Assembly (NCBI RefSeq): GCF_000720455.1
Contig: NZ_JOAK01000010.1
Location: 62,001 to 126,000, forward strand
Source: Streptomyces virginiae
GTDB lineage: Bacteria; Actinomycetota; Actinomycetes; Streptomycetales; Streptomycetaceae
Length of the DNA stretch: 64,000 nt
Direction: 5' to 3'
Position numbers and translations under genes: made by a program. Positions 28,086 through 36,439 of this stretch are shown here, one piece after another; within the stretch, counting starts at the first letter, position 1, and each line of letters opens with the position of its first letter. Below the pieces are notes generated by a model. That model did not search any database and was not told the origin of the DNA. It was given only the letters and a program-made list of their open reading frames with translations.

Positions 28086-28724
28086 ATGCCTCTCACCCCC
28101 GCCATCGAGGAGCCTCAGATTCACGAGAGTGCCCAGGGTCCCCGCGTCACGCCGGCCGCGAGCCGCACCGCGCAGACCCCCCGCCCCGTACCTGGTCCGC
28201 GTCCCGCCGCCGTCCCGCGGCCCGGTCGCCCCGGTCCCGCCCGGCCCGCACCCCCCGCGCAGCGTGCGGCGCAGGCCACCCCCGGACCCGTTCCCGCAGC
28301 CCCTGCCCCCACCGCACCGTCCGTCTCCGCGGCGGTGCCGCAGATCCAGCTGATCCCGGCGTCCGCCGAGGGTGCGCTGGACGCGGCCGAAGAGGCCGTG
28401 GACCTGCTGCTCGACACCGGGCGCGCGCCCGGCGACATCCTGGTGCTCACCACCGGCGACCCGCACCCGTGGGCCGCTCACGAGCTGTCCTTCGGCGAGG
28501 CCGCGTACTGGGCCCTGCACGACGCCGGGGACGACGTCTTCTACGCGGACGCGGCGCAGGTCCAGCGTGCCGCCGGCCGTCCCGTCGTGGTCTTCGCGGC
28601 CAACGGCGGAGCGGTCGACACCGTCGCGGGCTCCCTCCCGGTCGCGCTCACCCGTGCGGGTGCGCTGCTGATCGTGTGCGGTGACCCGCAGCAGATCAAC
28701 TCCGTGCTGGGTGCGGGCGTCTGA
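28086..28724 (+). CDS. Orphan protein with a UvrD-C2-like domain and Pro/Ala-rich N-terminus
   Basis: 212 aa. About 85 residues of Pro, Ala and Arg-rich linker precede a ~120-residue domain (QIQLIPASAEGALDAAEEAV to the end). The domain resembles the C-terminal RecA-like lobe of UvrD/PcrA helicases: GDILVLTT, a middle VVVFAANGGAV strand, and ALTRAGALLIVCGDP, which recalls helicase motif VI (ALTRARxxLxxxGD) with the key Arg replaced by Gly. There is no Walker A, so it cannot be a helicase alone. Role unknown; it may bind nucleic acid or a partner. It follows rnhB by 59 bp. The ATG at 28086 has no clear ribosome site. Confidence 0.7.
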   Translation: MPLTPAIEEPQIHESAQGPRVTPAASRTAQTPRPVPGPRPAAVPRPGRPGPARPAPPAQRAAQATPGPVPAAPAPTAPSVSAAVPQIQLIPASAEGALDAAEEAVDLLLDTGRAPGDILVLTTGDPHPWAAHELSFGEAAYWALHDAGDDVFYADAAQVQRAAGRPVVVFAANGGAVDTVAGSLPVALTRAGALLIVCGDPQQINSVLGAGV

Positions 28725-28863
28725 CGCCCTGTACCCCGGCACGGGCGAGGGGCGGGGCGGGCGCTGAGCCGGCCCCGCTGAAGCCCGGGCCGGGACCCGG
28801 GCCGAGGTCCGCGCCGCAGCCCGAGCCGACGCCCGCAAGGGTGCCCGAAGCCTGATCCGCCGT

Positions 28864-28931
28864 ACGCCCGGTCCCGGGTGTACGGCCGTGAGGCCTGCCC
28901 GCGGGCAGGCCGTGCGCCGGGTACGGGCGTC
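28864..28931. terminator. Nested inverted repeats between convergent genes
   Basis: A perfect 20-bp palindrome (28892-28911, GGCCTGCC-CGCG-GGCAGGCC) is nested in a longer imperfect inverted repeat. It sits at the end of the minus-strand gene and probably ends transcription from both sides. Confidence 0.6.
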
Positions 28932-29559
28932 AGCGCGCGGCGGTCCGGCGCAGGGCCTCGACTGCGCCGCCGCCGGTGTGCAGGGCGAGCGGAGCGAACT
29001 CGGCCACGGTGTCACCGAGCCGCTGGGGCCGCGAATCCGAACTGGGCCGCCGGCCGCCACGGCCTTCGCCCAGCACCTGCCAGCCGTCGCGGGTCAGCGT
29101 GATGTACGCCCCGCAGCGCAGCCCGTGCAGGGTGCAGGCGTCCCGCAGCCCCCACATCCACGCGCCGTCCTCCGGGGTCCACCGCTCGTCGCCCTCGCGG
29201 CAGTAGAGCAGCACGGCCGTCCGTACCGGGGTCCGGCGCCGCAGGTCGTGCGGGAGGACCCGGCGCAGCCGGGACAGCAGGGCGTTGCGGTACTCCCAGC
29301 CGTCGGCCGACGCCGAGCGCTGCACGAAGGAGGCGCTCGCCACGAGCTGGTCCTCCGGGCCGAGGACGGCGATCACCGCGGTCGAGGGCACCGGGCTGTG
29401 CCGGGAGTGCAGCCCGCTGACCACCTCGCGCGGATTGCGCAGCAGGGGAATGCCCGCCGACGTCCACTCGGACGGTTCCAGCAGTCTGCCGTGCCGGCTC
29501 GCACCGCCGGTGGCCGTTGCCAGGGACGATGTCGAAGGCGGCGTGAATCCGAAGGTCAC
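28930..29559 (-). CDS. Uncharacterised conserved protein
   Basis: 209 aa from GTG 29559, which follows GGGAGG at ideal distance (CGTG after GGGAGGAA). I do not recognise a characterised domain. Visible features are a Ser/Thr-rich N-terminus (TFGFTPPSTSSLATATGGAS), a central STAVIAVLGPEDQLVASASF strand region and a C-terminal AVLLYCREGDERWTPEDGAWMW segment with a TLHGLRCGAYITLTRDGWQVLG end. Alternation of hydrophobic strands suggests a soluble alpha-beta protein. No signal peptide or membrane helix. A longer reading in the same frame starts upstream but lacks a ribosome site. Confidence 0.6.
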   Translation of the reverse strand: MTFGFTPPSTSSLATATGGASRHGRLLEPSEWTSAGIPLLRNPREVVSGLHSRHSPVPSTAVIAVLGPEDQLVASASFVQRSASADGWEYRNALLSRLRRVLPHDLRRRTPVRTAVLLYCREGDERWTPEDGAWMWGLRDACTLHGLRCGAYITLTRDGWQVLGEGRGGRRPSSDSRPQRLGDTVAEFAPLALHTGGGAVEALRRTAAR

Positions 29560-29861
29560 GTTCCTCCCTTCGGGTACACGCCCGCGGACGGGCACGGCTG
29601 GAGTCAGGGCGCGCCGCAGCGCGGCCCAGGAGGGTGCCGGGGAGCCGAGCGGGAGCACTCCGATTCTCGCGTGGCTTCCGAGCATGCGGCAACGAGCAAT
29701 TGACGACGCCGACCGGAATTCGCCGGTATGCCGTTCATATCCTTGCCCCGCCACGCCGAGAATGACGCATCCGGTCGTCCGCGGAGCGTCGGCACCAGCG
29801 AGAACGCCTCCTTCGCGGGGTGAAGTGGCCGAGTGTCGTAGCCATCGGGTTGCATGGGGGT
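29560..29861. other. Intergenic region between the uncharacterised gene and the RecQ-type helicase
   Basis: This 302-bp divergent region must hold promoters for both genes. A TTGACG near 29700 could be a -35 element for the helicase, but I find no well-spaced -10. No repeat or RNA gene is visible. Confidence 0.4.
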
Positions 29862-32021
29862 ATGGAAAACCAGGAGCTGCGCACCGAAGCCGACACGATC
29901 CTCGCCGAGCTGGTCGGCGACCCCGGGGGGTCGGCGCGGCTGCGGGAGGACCAGTGGCAGGCGGTGGCGGCCCTGGTCCAGGAGCGCCGCCGGGCACTGG
30001 TGGTGCAGCGCACCGGCTGGGGGAAGTCGGCGGTGTACTTCGTCGCCACCGCCCTGCTGCGCCGTCGCGGCTCCGGCCCCACGGTGATCATCTCGCCGCT
30101 GCTGGCTCTGATGCGCAACCAGGTCGAGTCGGCGGCGCGGGCCGGCATCCGGGCCCGCACCATCAACTCCGCCAACCCGGAGGAGTGGGACACCATCTAC
30201 AAGGAGGTCGAGCACGGCGAGACCGACGTCCTCCTGGTGAGCCCGGAACGACTCAACTCCGTCGACTTCCGCGAACAGGTGCTGCCCAAGCTCGCGGCCA
30301 CGACCGGTCTGCTGGTGGTCGACGAGGCCCACTGCATCTCCGACTGGGGCCACGATTTCCGCCCCGACTACCGCCGGTTGCGGGCCATGCTGGCCGAACT
30401 CGCCCCCGGGGTGCCGGTGCTGGCCACCACGGCGACCGCCAACGCGCGCGTCACGGCGGACGTGGCGGAACAGCTGGGCACCGGCGCCGGCGAGGCCCTG
30501 GTGCTGCGCGGCCCGCTGGAGCGGGAGAGCCTGCGGCTGGGCGTGGTCCGGCTGCCGGACGCCGCCCACCGGCTGGCCTGGCTCGCCGAGCACCTGGACG
30601 AGCTGCCGGGCTCCGGGATCATCTACGCCCTCACCGTCGCCGCGGCCGAGGAGGCCACCGCCTTCCTGCGCCAGCGCGGCTTCGCGGTGGCCCCGTACAC
30701 CGGGCGCACGGAGAACGCCGACCGCCTGCAGGCGGAGACCGACCTGCAGGAGAACCGGGTCAAGGCGCTGGTCGCGACCTCCGCGCTGGGCATGGGCTTC
30801 GACAAGCCGGACCTCGGATTCGTGGTCCACCTCGGCTCGCCGTCATCGCCGATCGCCTACTACCAGCAGGTGGGCCGCGCCGGTCGCGGCGTCGAGCACG
30901 CCGACGTGCTGCTGCTGCCCGGCAAGGAGGACGAGGCCATCTGGCGCTACTTCGCCGACACCGCCTTCCCCCCGGAGGCACAGGTCCGCCAGACCCTCTC
31001 GGCGCTCGCCGACGCGGGACGGCCGCTGTCCGTGCCAGCGCTGGAGGCGGCGGTGGACCTCCGGCGCACCAGGCTGGAGACGATGCTGAAGGTCCTCGAC
31101 GTGGACGGCGCGGTCAAGCGGGTGAAGGGCGGCTGGGCGTCCACCGGCCGACAGTGGGTCTACGACTCCGAGCGGTACGCGTGGGTGGCCCGCCAGCGGG
31201 CCGCCGAACAGCAGGCCATGCGCGACTACGTGAGCACGACGGGGTGCCGCATGGAGTTCCTGCGCCGTCAGCTCGACGACGAAGGGGCCGCCCCGTGCGG
31301 CCGCTGCGACAACTGCGCGGGGCCCTGGGCCGATTCCGCCGTCTCGGCGGAGATGCTGACCGGGGCGGCGAAGGAACTGGACCGTCCCGGCGTGGAGGTC
31401 GAACCGCGCCGCATGTGGCCGACGGGCATGCCGGCCCTGGGCGTCAACCTCAAGGGGCGGATCCCCGCCGGCGAGCAGTGCTCCACCGGCCGCGCCCTGG
31501 GCCGGCTCTCGGACATCGGCTGGGGCAACCGGCTGCGGCCCCTGCTGGCCGAGAACGCCCCCGACGTACCGGTCCCGGACGACGTCCTGAACGCCGCGGT
31601 GGCCGTCCTCGCCGACTGGGCGCGCTCTCCCGGCGGTTGGGCGCCGAACGTCGCGGACGCCTCCGCCCGCCCCGTCGGGGTCGTCGCCCTGCCGTCCATG
31701 ACCCGACCGCAGTTGGTCGGTTCCCTGGCCCAGGGGATCGCTGCCGTCGGCCGGCTCCCGTTCCTCGGCACGCTGGCGTACACCGGGCCGGGCGGGGCGC
31801 ACGCGGCACGCCGCAGCAACTCCGCCCAACGCCTGCGGGCGCTGTCCGACGCGTTCACCGTGCCCGAGGAGCTGGCCGGTGTGCTGGCCGGCGCTTCCGG
31901 CCCCGTCCTGCTCGTGGACGACTGCACCGACTCCGGCTGGACCCTCGCGGTCGCCGCCCGGCTGCTCCGCCGGGCGGGCGCCGACCAGGTCCTCCCCCTG
32001 GTCCTCGCCTCGGCGGGGTGA
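29862..32021 (+). CDS. RecQ-family DNA helicase fused to a phosphoribosyltransferase-like domain
   Basis: 719 aa. The N-terminal half is a RecQ helicase: the Walker A variant QRTGWGKSAVYF near residue 54, DEAHCISDWGHDFR, TTATANARV and the GRAGR motif VI. A RecQ-type zinc site follows (CRMEFLRRQ, CGRCDNC near residue 480). After residue ~600 the protein continues with a PRTase fold: a VGVVALPSMTRP strand, and VLLVDDCTDSGWTLAVAARL, which matches the PRPP-binding loop of ComF-like and other phosphoribosyltransferases. Such fusions occur in actinobacteria; the role of the PRT domain is unknown to me. The start is ATG 29862. The gene ends just before the polyketide cluster, so it marks the left core border. 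Confidence 0.9.
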   Translation: MENQELRTEADTILAELVGDPGGSARLREDQWQAVAALVQERRRALVVQRTGWGKSAVYFVATALLRRRGSGPTVIISPLLALMRNQVESAARAGIRARTINSANPEEWDTIYKEVEHGETDVLLVSPERLNSVDFREQVLPKLAATTGLLVVDEAHCISDWGHDFRPDYRRLRAMLAELAPGVPVLATTATANARVTADVAEQLGTGAGEALVLRGPLERESLRLGVVRLPDAAHRLAWLAEHLDELPGSGIIYALTVAAAEEATAFLRQRGFAVAPYTGRTENADRLQAETDLQENRVKALVATSALGMGFDKPDLGFVVHLGSPSSPIAYYQQVGRAGRGVEHADVLLLPGKEDEAIWRYFADTAFPPEAQVRQTLSALADAGRPLSVPALEAAVDLRRTRLETMLKVLDVDGAVKRVKGGWASTGRQWVYDSERYAWVARQRAAEQQAMRDYVSTTGCRMEFLRRQLDDEGAAPCGRCDNCAGPWADSAVSAEMLTGAAKELDRPGVEVEPRRMWPTGMPALGVNLKGRIPAGEQCSTGRALGRLSDIGWGNRLRPLLAENAPDVPVPDDVLNAAVAVLADWARSPGGWAPNVADASARPVGVVALPSMTRPQLVGSLAQGIAAVGRLPFLGTLAYTGPGGAHAARRSNSAQRLRALSDAFTVPEELAGVLAGASGPVLLVDDCTDSGWTLAVAARLLRRAGADQVLPLVLASAG

Positions 32022-32074
32022 CCTGACGGCGGGAGCCCGGCCGGGCCCCGCCGCGCCGCCGCCCCGTCCGCCGC

Positions 32075-32106
32075 TCGAGCGATGCCCGAGCGGCGGTTCG
32101 TAGAGA
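32075..32106 (+). promoter_or_regulatory. SARP-type operator and -10 element before the first SxxK hydrolase
   Basis: Two direct heptamers, TCGAGCG (32075-32081) and CCGAGCG (32086-32092), lie exactly 11 bp apart. A TAGAGA element (32101-32106) follows after 8 bp. This is the known layout of SARP-activated promoters, where heptamers replace the -35 box and end 8 bp before the -10. The same two heptamers precede the paralogous hydrolase at 45478. Confidence 0.75.
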
Positions 32107-32164
32107 GACGGCAGTCGGCCGTCAGGAAGGAGGGCCGCTCTCCCGGCGCGAAGGACGGAAGACT

Positions 32165-33358
32165 GTGCACGAATACCCCCAGGCAGGGCTGGCGGCGGAC
32201 GCGTTCGGCGAGGTCGCGGCCGTCTTCGAGGAGAACTTCGCGGCGGGCGAGGAGCTGGGCGCGGCCGTGGGCGTCTACCACCGGGGCCGCCCCGTGGTGG
32301 ACCTCTGGGGCGGCTGGGCGGATCCCGCGCGCACCGATCCGTGGCGTTCGGACACGCTGGCGGTGCTCGCCTCCCCGACCAAGGCACTGGTCACCGCGGC
32401 CTATCTGCACCTGGCCGACCGGCAGCGGCTGGACCTGGACGAGCCGGTCGCGGCGCACTGGCCCGAGTTCGGCGCCAACGGCAAGGCGGCCATCACCCCC
32501 CGCATGATCCTCACGCAGCGCTCCGGGATCGTCTGCCTGGACCACGCGCCCCTCACCCCGTCCGCCCTGCGCGCCCACACCCCGGTCGCCGAGGCGCTGG
32601 CCGCGGCCCGCCCCGAGTGGGAACCGGACACCTCGCACGGCTACCACGCCACCACCTACGGGCACCTGCTGAGCGAGCTGATCCGCCGCCGCACCGGGCT
32701 CACCGCAGGCCGCTACTTCGCCCGCCACCTGGCGGGCCCCCTCGGCCTCGACGCGTACATCGGGCTGCCCGCCGGCACCGACGCCCACCTCGCCACGATG
32801 CTGGAATCCAAGGCGGAGGCCCTGATGGACGGCGCGGACCCCGGTACGGAGCTGGACATGCTCCGAGCCCTCGGCGAACCCGGGTCGCTCACCCACCGGG
32901 CCATGATCGGCAGCATGCGGCTGTACGACGCCCTGGATCCCTCCGTCGAGGACCCCTCGTACGGAGGGCTGGCCGGCGCCGGCTCGCTGTCCCGGCTGTT
33001 CGCCGCCCTCGTCGGCGAGGTCGACGGCATCCGTCTCATCGGCCCCGACCGCACCGACGAACTGGCCCGCCCCTACTCCCGCGGTACGTGCGAGGTGGTG
33101 CTGCTGCCCAGCACCTGGGGCCTCGGCTTCATGCTCCCGGACAGCCCGGTCTTCCCGGCCTCCGCCGGACTCGGTCCCCGCGCCTTCGGCTTCGACGGCG
33201 CCAACGGCACCTTCGTCTTCGCCGACCCCGACCACGAACTGGCCTTCGCATACGTCCAGAACGCCGGCTCGCGCACCATCGGCCGCATGAACGACCGGGC
33301 CCACCGCCTGGTCGCGGCCGTGTACCGGTCGCTCGGGGGGAGTGCGCGCGGGGCGTGA
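32165..33358 (+). CDS. Class C beta-lactamase-like serine hydrolase (EstB/LovD type), copy 1
   Basis: 397-aa enzyme of the SxxK penicillin-binding fold. The nucleophile is Ser70 in the SPTK motif, and a Tyr-containing HGYHATTYGHLL block near residue 165 fits the second active-site motif. No signal peptide, so it acts in the cytosol. EstB-like esterases and LovD-like acyltransferases share this fold; either role would suit tailoring in a polyketide cluster. It is nearly the same as the protein at 45478. GTG 32165 is used; the leader (AAGGACGGAAGACT) is identical in both copies. A SARP-type operator lies 60-90 bp upstream. Confidence 0.88.
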   Translation: MHEYPQAGLAADAFGEVAAVFEENFAAGEELGAAVGVYHRGRPVVDLWGGWADPARTDPWRSDTLAVLASPTKALVTAAYLHLADRQRLDLDEPVAAHWPEFGANGKAAITPRMILTQRSGIVCLDHAPLTPSALRAHTPVAEALAAARPEWEPDTSHGYHATTYGHLLSELIRRRTGLTAGRYFARHLAGPLGLDAYIGLPAGTDAHLATMLESKAEALMDGADPGTELDMLRALGEPGSLTHRAMIGSMRLYDALDPSVEDPSYGGLAGAGSLSRLFAALVGEVDGIRLIGPDRTDELARPYSRGTCEVVLLPSTWGLGFMLPDSPVFPASAGLGPRAFGFDGANGTFVFADPDHELAFAYVQNAGSRTIGRMNDRAHRLVAAVYRSLGGSARGA

Positions 33359-33379
33359 GCCGAGGGCCCCGGCCCGCGC

Positions 33380-33419
33380 TCTAGCGGTTTTCCAGGGCTC
33401 GTGAAGGGCGCTTTGAGCG
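33380..33419 (+). promoter_or_regulatory. SARP-type heptamer array before the ketoreductase gene
   Basis: Four direct heptamers on an exact 11-bp grid: TCTAGCG (33380), TCCAGGG (33391), TGAAGGG (33402) and TTGAGCG (33413). All fit TNNAGSG. The array ends 47 bp before the ATG of the ketoreductase. Confidence 0.72.
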
Positions 33420-33466
33420 GCCGCTGCGAGCGTGACGCCTCCCAGCCGACCCTTCGCGGAGGAAAC

Positions 33467-34276
33467 ATGGCCAACGCCAACGCCAACGCCCCTGCCCACG
33501 CAGACGTACGCACCGCCCTCGTCACCGGAGCCACCAGCGGAATCGGCCTGGAGATCGCCACCCGGCTGGCCCGCGCCGGCCACCGCGTCTTCCTGGGCGC
33601 CCGCACCGCCGACCGTGTGGAGCAGACCGTCGCCGCACTGCGGTCCGAGGGACTGGACGTCGACGGCCGGAGCCTGGACGTGACCTCCCGCGAGGACATC
33701 ACCGCCTTCGTCCGGGCCGCGACCGAGCGCTTCGGCCCGGTGGGGATCCTCGTCAACAACGCCGGCCGCTCCGGCGGCGGCGTGACCCGGGAGGTCCCCG
33801 ACGAGCTCTGGCTCGACGTCATCAACACCAACCTCAACAGCGTGTTCCTGATGACGAAAGACGTCCTCAACCACGGCGGCATGCTGGAGCAGGGCTGGGG
33901 CCGGATCATCAACATCGCCTCCACCGGCGGCAAGCAGGGCGTCCTGCACGGCGCCCCCTACTCGGCCTCCAAGCACGGAGTCGTCGGCTTCTCCAAGTCC
34001 CTCGGCCTGGAGCTGGCCCGGACCGGGGTCACCGTCAACGCCGTCTGCCCCGGCTTCGTCGAGACGCCGATGGCCGCCCGGGTCCGCGAGACGTACGCCG
34101 GCCTGTGGGACGTCACCGTCGACGAGGCCCACGCCCGCGTCAGCGCCCGCGTGCCGGTCGGCCGGTACGTGCTCCCCGAGGAGGTCGGCGCGATGGTCGA
34201 CTACCTCGTCGGCCCGGGCGCCGCCTCCGTCACCGCGCAGGCCCTCAACGTCTGCGGCGGCCTGGGCAACTACTGA
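33467..34276 (+). CDS. ActIII-type polyketide ketoreductase (SDR)
   Basis: 269-aa SDR closely related to the actinorhodin C-9 ketoreductase: TGATSGIGLEIA for NADPH, NNAGRSGGG, and the catalytic Ser-Tyr-Lys in STGGKQGVLHGAPYSASKHG. It would reduce one carbonyl of the nascent poly-beta-ketone while bound to the ACP. In ActIII the loop reads NNAGRPGGG with a PGG stereocontrol motif; here Pro is Ser. The start is ATG 33467 behind GGAGGAAAC; the first 15 residues are Asn/Ala repeats. It is followed by the TylF-type methyltransferase gene and has its own heptamer array. Confidence 0.93.
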   Translation: MANANANAPAHADVRTALVTGATSGIGLEIATRLARAGHRVFLGARTADRVEQTVAALRSEGLDVDGRSLDVTSREDITAFVRAATERFGPVGILVNNAGRSGGGVTREVPDELWLDVINTNLNSVFLMTKDVLNHGGMLEQGWGRIINIASTGGKQGVLHGAPYSASKHGVVGFSKSLGLELARTGVTVNAVCPGFVETPMAARVRETYAGLWDVTVDEAHARVSARVPVGRYVLPEEVGAMVDYLVGPGAASVTAQALNVCGGLGNY

Positions 34277-34346
34277 CCGGCCGCCGCCCGTACGCACTCC
34301 CGGCGCGCCCGCGCCGCCCGAAGCCCCGAAAGGACCCGCACCCCGC

Positions 34347-35099
34347 ATGGAGAACACGGCCGAGCTGTACCTGGACCTGCTGGAAAAGGTCGTCACCAAC
34401 CTCGTCTACGAGGACGCCCCGATCCCCAACGAGTGGTTCCCCGAGCACGAGTTCCGCCCCGAGAACCGTGAGACCGGCACCGACTGGCCGAGCGTCGCGC
34501 ACACCATGGTGGGCCTCAAGCGCATCCGCAACATCCGCACGCTCCTCGACCGGGTCGTCGCCGACGGCGTACCCGGGGACTTCATCGAGACCGGCGTCTG
34601 GCGCGGCGGCGTCTGCATCTTCGCCCGCGGATATCTCAAGGCCCACGGGATCACCGACCGGAACGTCTGGCTCGCCGACTCCTTCGAGGGCATCCCGGAC
34701 ACCGGCGAGGACGGCCACCCCATGGACCGGGAGATGGCCCTGCACCGCTGCAACGGAGTGCTCGGCGTCACCGCCGACACCGTGCGGGAGAACTTCGGCC
34801 GCTACGGACTCCTCGACGACCAGGTCCGGTTCCTTCCGGGCTGGTTCAAGGACACGCTGCCGACCGCTCCCGTCGAGCGCCTCGCGGTGCTGCGCCTCGA
34901 CGGCGACCTGTACGAGTCCACCCTCGACGCCCTCGACAACCTCTACCCGAAGCTCTCCGCCGGGGGCTTCGTCGTGATCGACGACTACTTCATCCCGGCC
35001 TGCCGCAAGGCCGTGGACGAGTTCCGCGAGAAGCACGGCATCACGGACGAGATCGAGGCCATCGACGAGTACAGCGTCTTCTGGCGCCGCTCCGCCTGA
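34347..35099 (+). CDS. TylF/MycF-family O-methyltransferase
   Basis: 250-aa S-adenosylmethionine and Mg-dependent methyltransferase of the macrocin family, which methylates hydroxyls of deoxysugars. Motifs include GDFIETGVWRGGVCIFARGYL for SAM binding, the LADSFEGIP segment, the metal site in LRLDGDLYESTLDALDNLYP and VVIDDYF. TylF-type enzymes act after glycosyl transfer, so a sugar hydroxyl is the likely acceptor, but the aglycone cannot be excluded. It is co-directional with the ketoreductase, 70 bp after it, and convergent with the aromatase. Confidence 0.9.
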   Translation: MENTAELYLDLLEKVVTNLVYEDAPIPNEWFPEHEFRPENRETGTDWPSVAHTMVGLKRIRNIRTLLDRVVADGVPGDFIETGVWRGGVCIFARGYLKAHGITDRNVWLADSFEGIPDTGEDGHPMDREMALHRCNGVLGVTADTVRENFGRYGLLDDQVRFLPGWFKDTLPTAPVERLAVLRLDGDLYESTLDALDNLYPKLSAGGFVVIDDYFIPACRKAVDEFREKHGITDEIEAIDEYSVFWRRSA

Positions 35100-35141
35100 G
35101 CCGCCCGCCCGACCGCCCCCGTCGTCCGTCCCACCGCACAC

Positions 35142-35185
35142 GCCATCGGCCTCCAGGATCTCCCAGGATCCTGGAGGCCGGTGGC
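35142..35185. terminator. Hairpin between the methyltransferase and aromatase genes
   Basis: A 13-bp perfect stem (35148-35160 with 35167-35179), extended to 19 bp with one mismatch (35142-35185), and a 6-nt loop between convergent genes. Confidence 0.8.
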
Positions 35186-35210
35186 ATGGGCCGGTTGCGC
35201 CTCGGACGGG

Positions 35211-36143
35211 TCAGGCGGCGGTGGTGCGGTCCGCCAGCTCCAGCGTCGTACGGCTGTTCCTGCCGAGCACCTCGCGCAGGTGCCGGCGGGCGTCGGCCAC
35301 CGTGGCGCCCGCCCCGAGGACCTCCTCCACGGCGGCGGGGTCGATCACCACCGTGTGCTCGGCCGTGACCCGGGCGCCCGTCCCGGCCCCGGAGTCGGTG
35401 AACTCCCAGACACCGCTGTGTCCGAGCAGCAGCCGCGGCGGCACCAGCTGCTTGTAGGCGATCCGCTCCCCGGGCCGGCAGACGCGCAGCGAACGGGTGG
35501 TGTGCGCCGCACCGTCGGCGGTGACGGTGTCCATCTCCATCTCCTGCACCCCGGCGGCGTCCTCGGTGAGCTCCACCCGGCCCACGTGGGGCAGCCGCTC
35601 GGGCCACAGGTCCGCGCGGTGCACGAACGCGTAGGCCTCCTGCGCGGTGCAGGCCAGGGTGACGGTGTCGGAGAAGGAGAACACCAGGTCCCCCGCGTCC
35701 GCGCCGAGCTCGGCGATGCGGGCCAGAGCCGCCAGTTCCAGCGGGCTGTTGCGGTCCAGCGCGGCGTTGATCCAGTCCACGGTGTCCGGGTCGTCGCCGA
35801 CCGCCGTGAAGTCGTGCAGCAGCACGATGTCCGTACCGCCGTCCTCACGCACCTCGAAGATCCATTCGCCGCCCATCGAGGCGATGGGCGCAGCGCTCTC
35901 CTCCTGGTCGAACCGGATCCGCAGGTTCAGCGGGTCCAGGGTGCGGCGCGATACCCACGTCTTGACCTCGCCCCCCACCGTGGCCCACAGCCGGAACCGC
36001 TCGGAGAGCTCGCCGCGCTCCAGATAGTGCGCGGCGACGCTGGGCGCGAACACGGCCGGCCACCGGCCGACGTCGGCGGCGAGGTCGTACAGCGCCTGCG
36101 GCGGCGCGGTGGAGGTCAGGGCGTGCCGGGTGTGCCGACGCAT
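35211..36143 (-). CDS. Didomain aromatase/cyclase, ActVII type
   Basis: 310-aa protein made of two SRPBCC (START-like) domains, about residues 1-145 and 150-305. Each has the helix-grip pattern (for example ALYDLAADVGRWP and AYAFVHRADLWPERLPHVGRVE). Didomain enzymes of this type catalyse first-ring cyclisation (C7-C12) and aromatisation of C-9 reduced polyketides, so this gene pairs with the ActIII-type ketoreductase. The end of the preceding ACP gene and the start of this gene are only 3 bp apart, which shows the KS-CLF-ACP-ARO/CYC operon. Confidence 0.92.
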   Translation of the reverse strand: MRRHTRHALTSTAPPQALYDLAADVGRWPAVFAPSVAAHYLERGELSERFRLWATVGGEVKTWVSRRTLDPLNLRIRFDQEESAAPIASMGGEWIFEVREDGGTDIVLLHDFTAVGDDPDTVDWINAALDRNSPLELAALARIAELGADAGDLVFSFSDTVTLACTAQEAYAFVHRADLWPERLPHVGRVELTEDAAGVQEMEMDTVTADGAAHTTRSLRVCRPGERIAYKQLVPPRLLLGHSGVWEFTDSGAGTGARVTAEHTVVIDPAAVEEVLGAGATVADARRHLREVLGRNSRTTLELADRTTAA

Positions 36144-36146
36144 GCC

Positions 36147-36404
36147 TCAGCCCGCCGCGGGGAGGGAGCCGTTGACGGAGTCCAGCAGCTCGCGCGGGGT
36201 GGCGACCTTGTCCGGGATCTCCACCCCGTACTCGCGCTGGATGACGGCCGAGGTCTCCAGCAGAGCCAGCGAGTCGTATCCCAGCTCCGTGAAGGCGGTG
36301 TCGAGGATGTCTCCGTCGAGCTGGCCGCCCTCGCTGCCGGCGGACTCCGACAGGATCCGGCGCAGGTCGTCCAGGGTCATCGTGGTGGTGGTCGGGTCGC
36401 TCAT
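36147..36404 (-). CDS. Type II polyketide acyl carrier protein
   Basis: 85-aa ACP, the usual size. The phosphopantetheine site is Ser45 in LGYDSLALLE. The start is ATG 36404, nine bases after an AAGGAG site; an ATG at 36413 would overlap that site. It lies between the chain-length factor and aromatase genes. No phosphopantetheinyl transferase or malonyl transferase is encoded nearby, so these are supplied by the host. Confidence 0.95.
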   Translation of the reverse strand: MSDPTTTTMTLDDLRRILSESAGSEGGQLDGDILDTAFTELGYDSLALLETSAVIQREYGVEIPDKVATPRELLDSVNGSLPAAG

Positions 36405-36439
36405 CGTTCCCATCTCCTTCATCGTTACTGCTCGTTCCA

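Noticed and set aside
33426..33432. A fifth heptamer (GCGAGCG) after the array before the ketoreductase
   Set aside because: It is 13 bp from the previous heptamer, off the 11-bp grid, so it was not counted.
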